Source: Kingdonia uniflora (lineage: Eukaryota; Streptophyta; Magnoliopsida; Ranunculales; Circaeasteraceae). From it: a stretch of DNA of 64,000 bases. The notes beneath the pieces are model-generated. The model had not been told where the DNA came from and ran no database searches. It saw only the letters and a program-made list of their open reading frames with translations. A program made the translations under genes and the position numbers. How positions within the stretch are numbered: the first letter of the stretch is position 1; the number at the start of each line of letters is the position of its first letter. Below, one piece after another: positions 55,850-64,000 of this stretch. Location: assembly GCA_014058105.1 (NCBI GenBank), contig JACGCM010001655.1:1240001-1304000 (forward strand). Direction: 5' to 3'.

Positions 55850-58096
55850 GGTTGCATTTCCTCGGCTCTTCTAAGATCCAAAGCTTGGAAACCTCTGTAC
55901 ACAAAGGCTTTGTAGGGATGCCTTGTTCCTGTGAGAACTATCGTACAACCCTATTTGGGTAGTAGGGCTGAACAGGGTCTAGACTTTCTAGTGCACCATA
56001 AAAATAAGTGATCTCCTTGAACCCATGTATAGAATCCCTTTTATCTCTATACTGGTCCCATACAACCTACGTGAAAAATAATCCAAATATATTATGTTAA
56101 GAACAGGAAAAAAGAAGGGAGAGACATCACAAGAAGAAATTGTGAAAACACACAATAATTGAGTTAAAAGTATTAAATTATTTGTTTACCCAATAATTCT
56201 ACAGTAATTTAAGTATATTGACGATTTCGACAATATAATATATGCATAACTCTAATTAGACTTGATAATTGTCGATCTCAATAATATTATATATGAATAA
56301 CTAGAACTACATTGCCATAATTGTCGAGCTCGACAATATTATATATGCAAAACTAGAACAACATTGTCATAATTGACGAACCCGACAATATTATATATAC
56401 AAAACTAGAACTACATTGCCGTAATTGTCGAACTCGACAATATTATCCATTGCCTGATTCCATATACACTACCAATATTGTCAACTTTGATAATATGTAC
56501 TTACATATTGGTTGTGTATGTAAGTATATAACAGTGACCAATAGACCTATGTATACTACCAAAAAATTATGGGATAGTTCATCTAAAAAACTTATATCAT
56601 AGACTTTGTATTTGTCTAATGCTTCCCTAAACTTTAATAAAGTCGTACCCCCGTATCTATCCGTAACAGATCCGCCCCATTTCCAATAAGTACTGTGCTC
56701 GTATTGGTCAGAATCTATCTCCATCGGTATCCCAGCAAACTTTGGAAAATGTGTAAGAATCCACGACTATATATATATAGAAAAACAAAATCAAATTAGT
56801 AAAGGGATAGGTAGATGCATATGTATACAAATTAGTAGTAAAGGAGTATGAGAATCACCTCAAATAGCGTGGTACTGAATGCAAATTGTCTCCCATCATC
56901 TCAAGATACTACACCAAGATTGTGATACATGTACGCCAGAACTGTTGATCCCCATAACCACTTCTTTGCCATTTTGTCCTTGTCAAACAAGTCCAGATGC
57001 CTTGCGCTGACATCAGTACCCTTTTACGTGGGGAATAAAAATGAACCAAGTACATATAACATGTACGACGAGTAACAGACCTAGCTATTATCCCCTTCTT
57101 CTTGGCTCTCGTTGCAGTATCGTCACTGAAAACCTTCTTTAATTGTAGGCACGATATTCTCTTAGTTTCTTTGTTGACAAAGAATTAACACCACCACCAG
57201 CTTTCAAAGCCCTGAATCCTTTTAAATCATGCTAAAGATTTTTCTCGAATACTGTGAGATGCGCAGGGAATCCCCAAGTCCCACCAATTACAGTGGCATT
57301 ACCATCTGCACAAAAGCCAATCAATTACTCCACATCATCCAAAGTTGGAGTCATCTCCACGTTCGCCAAATACAAAAATAAGGCTGGAGTTATAAGAATT
57401 ATAGGATATGGCCTTAATTCTATGTAAACCCTTTAACTTAACCAAATCTTAGATCATTTGTGGTTCCTTTGTAAGATCCCATATTAACGGGTGATGGTGA
57501 ACACGAAGCCACGCCTTCTCCTGAACAATAACATCGATTATGTCAAAAAAATGAATGATTACCAAATAAAATTAAACAAATAATGGGAATAACAAAGGGA
57601 TAATAATTAAGTAATATACCTGCCCTAGCGCGATCGACCTCACTCTATGGAACTTGATGCCCCTCAGCAAACTAGTATCAATAGGGTCACCCTCTTCATT
57701 GTTTGCAGCCCCCTCGCTTTCATAATTCTGCCTAAGACTATTCTCACAATTCTCCCTAGCATTATCTATATTGACATCATAATCTGTTAGGAGTATTTGC
57801 TAAGCTCCCAAAGCAGCTTAGGCTGACTCACTCTAAATTTGAGATCCCCCAGTCACCCAAACCTCGTCACCATCTTCAATGTGATCTCCACTGTGTTCAA
57901 AAACACCCTCATTTGTAGTTTCAAAGTTGGGAGGGGATTGTTCAACAGTGTTTGGAGGGACCACTGCTATTATCTCAATAGTCTTTCTCTTTCTCTTATA
58001 TGTAACTAGATCTCCAAAGTCTGGATACTCTGGGTCTGCTCTGTCTAACTCTGTTTTTCGTCTATTAGAAGTTGTAGAAGGCTATTTCTCTTTCAT
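55850..58096 (-). pseudogene. Plant mobile domain (PMD) part of the second MULE gene
   Basis: PMD proteins are plant-specific and shared between transposons and domesticated MAIN-type genes; the biochemical role of the domain is unknown. The likely start is the ATG at 58096. Exon 1 ends at 57620 before GTATATTACTT. It is acidic, with EYPDFGDLVTYKRKRKTIEI, and has four stops. Exon 2 begins at 57520 after TTATTGTTCAG (EKAWLRVHHHPLIWDL). Then come EMTPTLDDVE and LCADGNATVIGGTWGFPAHL (near 57370-57230), typical of the PMD N-terminal half, and DKDKMAKKWLWGSTVLAYMY (near 57000). The terminal part is at 56100-55850 (YFYGALESLDPVQPYYPNRV). The frame continues through the Tat B site into 42053. The coiled coil and OTU module lie downstream. 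Confidence 0.65.
56214..56490. repeat. Palindromic TCGA repeat cluster 6, regular 52-bp array
   Basis: Copies at 56268, 56320, 56372 and 56424 are spaced exactly 52 bp. Degenerate copies flank them (ATTGACGATTTCGACAAT near 56219, ATTGTCAACTTTGATAAT near 56474). The best copies are ATTGTCGAGCTCGACAAT (perfect palindrome) and ATTGTCGAACTCGACAAT. The intervening sequence is ATTATATATGCAAAACTAGA-like, followed by ACAACATTG. Confidence 0.85.
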
Positions 58097-58140
58097 GGTG
58101 TACCTGTACACAATTTGATAGAAATTAGCCTAAGTCTTAG

Positions 58141-58440
58141 GGTAATATTGTCAAAATCAACAATATTAGATATATATATATATATATATAACTCTAATTG
58201 AACTTGGTAATTGTTAAAATCGGCAATGTTATATATACAATGCTTAATGTACATTATCATAATTGCCGAGCTCGACAATATTTTGTTTCATAACTCCAAT
58301 TACACATGATAAATTGTTGATTTCGGCAATTTCTGTTTTTCTTAAGTCCAATTTCATAGTTAAATTCTCAAATTCGACAATACCAAGTTTCGATAACTTT
58401 AATCTCATTGTCATATTGTCGAATTCGACAATTTTGCCTA
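58141..58440. repeat. Palindromic TCGA repeat cluster 7, in the 5' region of the second MULE gene
   Basis: Six copies include ATTGTCAAAATCAACAAT near 58147, ATTGCCGAGCTCGACAAT near 58262 and ATTGTCGAATTCGACAAT near 58415 (a perfect palindrome). A (TA)n run lies at about 58171-58190. The cluster is upstream of the ATG at 58096, as cluster 1 is upstream of the transposase. Confidence 0.8.
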
Positions 58441-58992
58441 TACAATGCACAAATGGGGCATGAACTAGGGGTACAATGCACAGAGGCGAAAGAAATTTCT
58501 AATATCGATTGTAAATGAACTATAATTATTGGGGGATATTGGGATATTGTCAAGGTATAGTAGAGAATTCCAATACTTCAAATAGACATTAATTTGTACT
58601 TTTTCTCTGTTCTCCCATATTCAAGACCCTAGTATTCAATGCAATAGCAAATCTTTAATTATTCCCTTCCCTAAAAATATGAACGGAAATCCCAATGAAA
58701 AGAAACTTGTCTCCTCGGTCTCTAATAATGAGTACATCGGAGAGAAACTATTCGATAGAGATATTCTATTTAAGAGAAAAAAAAATATTTAAGGGAGGAA
58801 ATTTAGGAAAGGTTTAGGGAATTTAAATTATACTTTAATGGTGGTGAGTATAACAGAGTTTGGTTTGTAAGAGAGGGAGAGTGAGAAAGAGAGGTGGTTT
58901 GTAAGAGAGAGAGAGTAAAAGATAACAATGAGATATTTCAAATCTTTGTAAGAGAGAGGGAGAAAGAGGCAACAATGTATAGTAACTGCCAG
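58441..58992. other. MULE right subterminal region
   Basis: No gene is seen. The section next to the TIR (58860-58980) is GA-rich on the plus strand (CT-rich reading inward from the TIR), as at the left end. Confidence 0.45.
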
Positions 58993-59148
58993 GTAGAGAA
59001 ACTGGGGCAGGAAAAACTAGTTGGTTTTCTACCTCATTTCCTATATAGAAAATCACCAATTTTAAGAACCACTCATTTAATAGAGATGAATGGTTAGTAT
59101 TGTGTGAGACTTGAGTGATTGTTTTTCTAGTGTCTCTAAATCATCTCC
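58993..59148 (-). repeat. Right TIR of the MULE
   Basis: Reversed, it starts GGAGATGATTTAGAGACACT and follows the left TIR for about 155 bp with scattered mismatches and one short indel. Confidence 0.85.
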
Positions 59149-59640
59149 AGGCCTGTAAACCCCCAAATTGAATAGACTAAACTGGTTTGGTTCAAAGGAA
59201 TTATACTAAAACATAGTTTTATTTGTTGGTTGGCTTTTTCTATGGGACTGAAAACTCAAGACAAACTAGTTAAATGGAGAGTAATGCAACAATTTTGCAG
59301 TATTATTTCTAGGGGTGCTCCAGAGAATGAACAACACCTTTTGTTTGAATACCCTTTCACCAAACCAAAACTCCAAGGCATTCTTCAAGCTCAAGGCTAT
59401 TCTAGCAACATAGGAGATTGGGATGGGGAGCTACAGTGGTGTCTGACCAACTTCAGAGGAAACACTTTTAGTTCAGTTGCCAAGAAGCTTGCTTTAAATG
59501 CATACATCTATCTTGTTTAGAAGGAGTGAAATGACAGAACTTATAACATCAAAAGCAACACTGCAACTCAGCTTGCTTTAAAGATCAAAAAGACAGTCAT
59601 AATAAAATTGATATCATCAAACCTCAAGATTATGCAGACA
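59149..59640 (+). pseudogene. L1-type LINE, 3' part with zf-RVT region
   Basis: This continues the LINE frame cut at 33922. From the target duplicate it reads RPVNPQIE, one stop, TKLVWFKGIILKHSFICWLA and MGLKTQDKLVKWRV. This is the standard zf-RVT pattern (VW...IPKHSFI.WLA...RL.T.D.L..W). Next come the E-x-x-x-HLLFEYPF segment (Cys residues mostly lost) and ALNAYIYLV, stop, KE. The last recognisable piece is a Lys/Ile-rich tail to about 59640. It is direct proof that the intervening 25.2 kb is an insertion. Confidence 0.85.
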
Positions 59641-60236
59641 CAAGCTACCTATCGCCTGTACTTGGAAGAAGACTGCCATAAACTTTTGTATGTTAGTTAC
59701 GGCTAGTATTCTTACATATAAAGTGGTACAAGGAGCTATTATTAGGAAATGGGATGGTGATCCAATTGAAGCTAGTACTAGAAAGATAATAGGAAAGAAT
59801 ATACTTACACATAAGCTACAAGCTATATACCATAGACTGCTTAGAACTGGAAGCCACAAAAAAGCCTTCCAGATTTTAAACAATAACACTCTAGGGGTTA
59901 TGGATATTCTAAACAACAAAGCTGAACAGAATTAGGGAGATAGAAGACTGGTTAAGAAGACAAAGCATTTGATGGTGGGCTTTACAGTTGATAGAGTTGA
60001 GTATGCCTAAAATAAGACAAATAGAGCTACAATTTATTGTGCAAATTTACTCAATGAGATTGGAATATGAAACTATTTACCTTATTTTTTCACAGATGAT
60101 CTCAAGAAATTATGAATGAAGATGCAAATGGAAAAGTGAGCTTCAGAGTACCATGAGTCTAGACCTAGAGTAAAGTGTACAGGTTTAAATATTTTGAAGG
60201 TACACTGATCTTTTTATTATACCCTTAGTCATTCTT
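59641..60236 (+). other. Probable 3' flank or UTR of the LINE
   Basis: AT-rich, with a plus frame of 81 codons (59690-59935) that I do not recognise. No poly(A) tail is evident, so the LINE 3' boundary is not fixed. Confidence 0.35.
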
Positions 60237-60450
60237 TTAGAGCATCTCGAGCAGGCGTGTTTGGGTTCAGACAGAAGTCCCACACGTTAGAACCCAAAAA
60301 ACCCCTACCCAAACTAGTTTCTCCCAGCAGCAAGTGACGTTATTTTATTATTCTTTTGTTTCTTCAATTAATATACCATGCGGTGTTCTGATTACCGTGC
60401 AGTAATCTGTTTAACAAAGCCCATCAAACTCGATTCCCTCCAACACTATT
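60237..60450 (+). repeat. Repeat copy 1 upstream of the PMD gene
   Basis: It begins TTAGAGCATCTCGAGCAGG and includes GTGTTCTGATTACCGTGCAG. It is diverged but colinear with 63412-63600 (TTAGAACATCAGAGCC and GTGTTTTGATTACCGTGCTG). The TTAGAGCATC start is typical of PIF/Harbinger-type ends. It lies directly upstream of the PMD pseudogene. Confidence 0.5.
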
Positions 60451-60519
60451 TCATCTTCCCACTCTCTCTCAATTCGAACCCAAAACCTTGAAAGAAATTT
60501 CAAAATTTTTAAAAATCAA

Positions 60520-62680
60520 ATGGATATGCCAGAGGAAGACTCAGTTCCCAATACATTCCCTGGGTTTAGAGGGACAAGAAATCTAGAACAAGCTGTAACT
60601 CGGTCGGGGTCCGGAAGGAAAAAAAAAGTTATATTTGAAGTGATATAACAAAATCAAGGCCTACCATACCCAGCCCAAGATTAATTTCCATACATACAGT
60701 ATATTACCGTACTCCCTGATGGTGTCAGTCATATATATCACACTGGCAAGGATCTCACGGTAAGTTTTTATTTAATGAGGACTTTGTTATTTCTGCTAAT
60801 TAAGTATTTGACAAAATGTTCCAATGAATAGAATTACGATTCGATGCATCTACACAGCACATTCACCACTGCGATAAAAGCTTTGAACAAGATTTCCATA
60901 ATTTTGACAATAAGGGATCCATTGGAAATGATATTCGGAGGTTTATGGATATCAAATTGGGTAATTTCGATAATCCGCTAATTCAGGCACTAACAGAGCG
61001 GTGGTGGCCGACAACTCATACATTTTTCTTCCTGTGTGCAGAGATAAGAATCATTCCTTTAGATTTTACAATGCTGACATTATTACTAATTAACATATAT
61101 CCTACATAGTTGCCGTATGACGACTGATAGAGTATTATATCAGAGGCAAGGCAATTACTCCCTCGCATTACATCCAACAATACAGAGAGTGGGAATGTTA
61201 GTATTGTAAATCTGAGGACATACTTGACCATTACAGATGATCAGTCTATTGATAGTATGGTGGCTCATACTTTTATCCTTTTCATGATGAGATATTTATG
61301 GTTCCAAACGACCAATAACACCATCTCGCTTGGATATCTCGAGGTTATGGACAATTTGGATGAAGCTCCCTCATATGACAGGGATTCCACTATTCTTGCT
61401 TCTCTGCACCATGGTTTGGATACCATTGTCACGACCGGAGGTACTATCACTAGATTTTTACAACTTCTTGAGGTGCACTAACACTTTCCCCAAAGATACA
61501 AATCAAATATTTTCCAAAAAATGTCTTAAATAGAATTTCTAATTGTTTTTTATGTTTTTCCTAAATGCAATATTAGTTTTACGAGTATTGTGGGGTAAGT
61601 CACCCTATTGTCAATAATATGTTATAGATGACGTCGTATCCCCACCTCAAAGCATGGGTGAAGGGAAACATGATGAAAACAAATGACCAGGCAAGGAACT
61701 TGTTTAATATAGCTAGATACCTCATTGACCACCGAACTATTGGGTTGATCAACTGGCGTCCTTGGGGTACATATGTGGCTTTAGAGTTGGATGACGTATG
61801 TATCGTAACGGACCTATCTTGTAATAGGATGCCACTTTAAGTCCCAAATGGAAACTGCAAGTATTACTTGGGCAATAGATGTTGGAGGCAGTTGACTGTC
61901 TATGCGGGTATTCCAATGGATCCTCCATCAAATATGTCACCACATCTTAGTCTAGCTGATTTACATTCTTTGAGAGAGTCGTGCTTCATTGATTATGCCC
62001 AGTTTATGATAGACAAAGAGTGATAGAGTTACAATATGTACTGACATATCCAAGAGGTTGGCCACCTGTTGACAGATTTGTAGAGGATGGGGAATATAGA
62101 TCTATTCGGGCCCAGTGCACTCAGGGCTAGTATTATGCCCGCAGTGGTTACATCAGCAAAAATTCATAGTTTGTCCCAAGACTCCACTCTACCCGACCTG
62201 GAGATGGGGCCAGACCTGGGGTGGCACATAGAGTGGACATGGATGCATGAGGAGATCCCTATCCACCGCTTGAGGGAGCCGCCGCCCATGTCTACCTTTT
62301 ATGGCACATAGGAGCTCTGGCATCTGACTCATGGTATGCAGCGAGTCGCATTTGCAAAGTCTGCGCGGGGAACCCAGGTGATCCAGCAATTAACTGATGA
62401 GGTTGTTGCTCTGATGAGGTGTTATGACATTAAAGATGACCAACTATATCAGTATGTAAATAATTTATTTATTTATGTTTACTTCTTAAGGTCATATTTA
62501 TTTGGTCTAAATCTAAATAAATTTTCTTTGTCCCATTCATAACTTACAGTTAAGAAGGACACTTACAGTATCGGTGGTGCTGCTACCACCTAGATGTCAC
62601 GCGAAGACGAGGCAGGGGACCCATGGACATGGTCAGCGAACCAAGGGAGCTGGTAGCATCCATAGGGAGCGGGGTACTGG
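60520..62680 (+). pseudogene. Plant mobile domain (PMD) gene, transposon-type
   Basis: PMD-family gene of a mobile element, unrelated in detail to the PMD gene in the MULE. The start is probably the ATG at 60520 (MDMPEEDSVPNTFPGFRG). PMD blocks in order: LIQALTERWWPTTHTFFLCA and EIRIIPLDFTMLTLL (60980-61090); DSMVAHTFILFMMRYLWFQT, ISLGYLEVMDNLDEAPSYDR and STILASLHHGLDTIV (61240-61440); then HLKAWVKGNMMKTNDQARNL and ARYLIDHRTIGLINWRPWGT (61640-61770), and AGIPMDPPSNMSPHLSLADL (61900). The C-terminal part reads RGTQVIQQLTDEVVALMRCY (62370-62430) and ends in a basic, Gly/Arg-rich stretch. Introns are likely at about 60760-60830 and 61480-61625. Stops and frame changes are frequent. Confidence 0.7.
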
Positions 62681-62689
62681 AGATGATAT

Positions 62690-62957
62690 TTGTTTGTCTC
62701 AGTAGGTATAGGTGTAACATATGTGTTCTTGTAGATGTATATTTTTATTGTGTGCATCAGTGTTGAACTATATCTATTGTAGACTTAATTTCTCTATATA
62801 AGTACTTGTACGACCTGATGTCTCATTTATTTATATAAATCAATATTAGTAAAAAAAATTAAGTATTGAATTTAAATGAAAATGCAATTACAATTCTTAA
62901 AATAGTAGTTCTACGTACGAAATGAAACTCAAAGCAGATATAATTAAACTTAATTTA
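62690..62957. other. Intergenic sequence after the PMD gene
   Basis: AT-rich, no gene. Probably the 3' UTR of the PMD gene and spacer. Confidence 0.4.
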
Positions 62958-63240
62958 TCATTCATGACTAATGTAGGGATTAAACTCGGACCATTCAGTA
63001 AGGGGTAGCGGATCTTGTCCATAGTTGAAAAGTTGGTAATTTGCAGGAAACTCATCAGGCGGGACTTAGTTCCGGTAAAAAATATCGTATGGAGTCTCGA
63101 GCGGGAACGACTGGTTGTATTTCTCATTCTATTCGTCTCTGGCTTCGCATAGAATATAGGCTAGTAAAATACCACTGACTCGCCTATCAATACTCTTCCG
63201 TATCTCATGAAACTCATCACATTTAACCAAAATTGAACAT
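62958..63240 (-). pseudogene. Unidentified minus-strand coding fragment
   Basis: A minus-strand frame reads CDEFHEIRKSIDRRVSGILL, then AYILCEARDE, then (after one stop) NQSFPLETPYDIFYRN, then (after a second stop) VPPDEFPANYQLFNYGQDPL, and ends PYISHE-stop at 62958. The residue composition and the clean end look like a real gene's C-terminus. I do not recognise the family. It may belong to the element bounded by the repeats at 60237 and 63412. Confidence 0.3.
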
Positions 63241-63411
63241 GAACTCGGATCCAAAACTAATTGAAGTTGAGTTCTTGGAGAGGTAGATTTTCAATCAAAT
63301 ACTGCCAGGACGCGGTAAGGGCACAGTCTTTATTCCTGCCAAATACTGCTGAAGAATCCTATGTTAGAGGTAAAAAACTTGGTATTATAGAGTTGAACAA
63401 GAGGGACTATT

Positions 63412-63600
63412 GTTAGAACATCAGAGCCAACATCTATATATATATATAATAAAAAATTGCCGTTGGGATATAAAAATGATAGTTGGGAGGAACCTACTAG
63501 AAGAAAAAGCCATTGTGAGCTAGCGGCAGTGTTTTGATTACCGTGCTGTAATTAAAAGACCGCCGTCAGCCCTGATCTCCTACAACAGCTAGTTATTCTT
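63412..63600 (+). repeat. Repeat copy 2, colinear with 60237-60450
   Basis: Shares the TTAGA(A/G)CATC start and the TGATTACCGTGC(A/T)GTAAT block with copy 1, in the same orientation. It contains a short (TA)n run near 63433-63448. It could be the end of another member of the same element family. Confidence 0.45.
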
Positions 63601-63817
63601 CCCTTTAGCCTTTTACACTTTTTTCTTCTTTTAATTTGTTCTACCTTTACCTTCAACACCATTCCCTACTCTACAACCTCAAATATCTCCCTCATTATGC
63701 TTTTTATCCATTGATGATCCTCCACGTGTATCGCCCTCCTCTAACAATCTTATGTTTGATTATGCGACGACAATGGCCGTTATGCACCAAAATGCAATAA
63801 ACCTAGTAGTACATGAT
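63601..63817. other. Unassigned sequence
   Basis: Pyrimidine-rich, no gene seen. Confidence 0.35.
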
Positions 63818-64000
63818 CACTACACCAAAAAAGTAATTTTACCACAGTCTTTTTTATTGTTTACCACGGACTTGTGACGTAGTAACTTTAGCACGGAGCA
63901 AATCCGTAGAAAATTTAAATTTAGTCCATAGAAATTTAGACCTTTTTTTATTGTTATATTCCCTGTCTCTATATGGTTTCTCTCTAATAATTTACTTCTC
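63818..64000 (+). mobile_element. Terminus of a second CACTA element, cut by the window edge
   Basis: CACTACACCAAAAAAGTAAT is a typical CACTA-element start. It is followed by ACCACGGACTTGTGACGTAG-type subterminal sequence in which CACGGA recurs (63864 and 63893). The rest of the element lies outside the window. Confidence 0.6.

Larger units (their letters stand above)
33923..59148. mobile_element. Autonomous-type Mutator-like element (MULE), 25.2 kb with nested Tat B
   Basis: Long terminal inverted repeats (33923-34080 and 58993-59148) share GATGATTTAGAGACACT-like ends and continue similar for about 155 bp. A 10-bp target duplication flanks them. Without Tat element B the element is about 11.4 kb. 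Two convergent genes read inward from the TIRs: a FAR1/MURA-type transposase on the plus strand (about 35380-37890), and a PMD-coiled coil-OTU gene on the minus strand (58096 to 38840). Palindromic TCGA repeats fill the noncoding gaps. Both genes carry stops, so the copy is dead. Confidence 0.85.

Noticed and set aside
56214..56490. CRISPR-like array (short palindromic repeats with regular 52-bp spacing)
   Set aside because: The spacers are homologous AT-rich sequence rather than unique, the genome is a plant's, and no cas-like genes are present. It is a tandem repeat.

Overview
This looks like nuclear DNA of a flowering plant: AT-rich, no operons or bacterial-type genes, GT-AG introns, and almost wholly made of nested, decayed transposable elements. 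The evidence is plant-specific domain families: Tat-type Ty3/gypsy gag-pol with the plant PF04195 ('putative gypsy type transposon') domain, FAR1/FHY3-type MULE transposase, plant mobile domain (PMD) and a DDR4-like DDT protein fragment. I found no intact host gene, tRNA or rRNA. Nearly every coding frame is broken by stops or frameshifts, so 'pseudogene' is the usual type. All similarity statements are by-eye readings.

Layout. 1-2123: 5' end of an Athila-like LTR retrotransposon on the minus strand (leader, tRNA-Asp-type PBS, LTR). 2124-3997: unassigned sequence with a Harbinger-type MITE and a three-copy tandem repeat. 3998-13985: Tat element A (minus), with its 3' LTR, an LTR-like insertion (6509-8904) and an antisense, intron-containing gene on the plus strand; its gag-pol and 5' LTR are gone. 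14649-23196: Tat element C (minus), with its own antisense gene, gag-PR-RT-RH-IN and probable 5' LTR. 23232-31213: a CACTA element (TSD ATT) with no recognisable transposase but with fragments of at least three host-like genes. 31217-32090: remnant of a chromovirus-like retrotransposon. From 32110: an L1-type LINE.

The LINE is split by a 25.2-kb Mutator-like element (MULE, 33923-59148; long TIRs, 10-bp TSD). The same LINE frame resumes at 59149. The MULE carries a FAR1-type transposase gene reading inward from the left TIR. A convergent gene reads inward from the right TIR and appears to encode PMD, coiled coil and OTU-like peptidase. About 30 copies of a TCGA-centred palindrome, in seven clusters, lie between its exons and genes. 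Tat element B (42059-55844, full length, TSD CTTAG) sits inside that second gene. The order of events was therefore LINE, then MULE, then Tat B.

59149-64000: LINE 3' end, a PMD-gene pseudogene (60520-62680), an unidentified minus-strand pseudogene, and the terminus of a second CACTA element at the window edge.

The most interesting signals are: (1) the MULE whose second gene is a PMD/coiled-coil/OTU fusion in the position mudrB holds in MuDR; (2) the palindromes confined to that MULE; (3) the antisense, spliced genes shared by three Tat copies, with promoter and intron conserved between A and B; (4) the gene-capturing CACTA.
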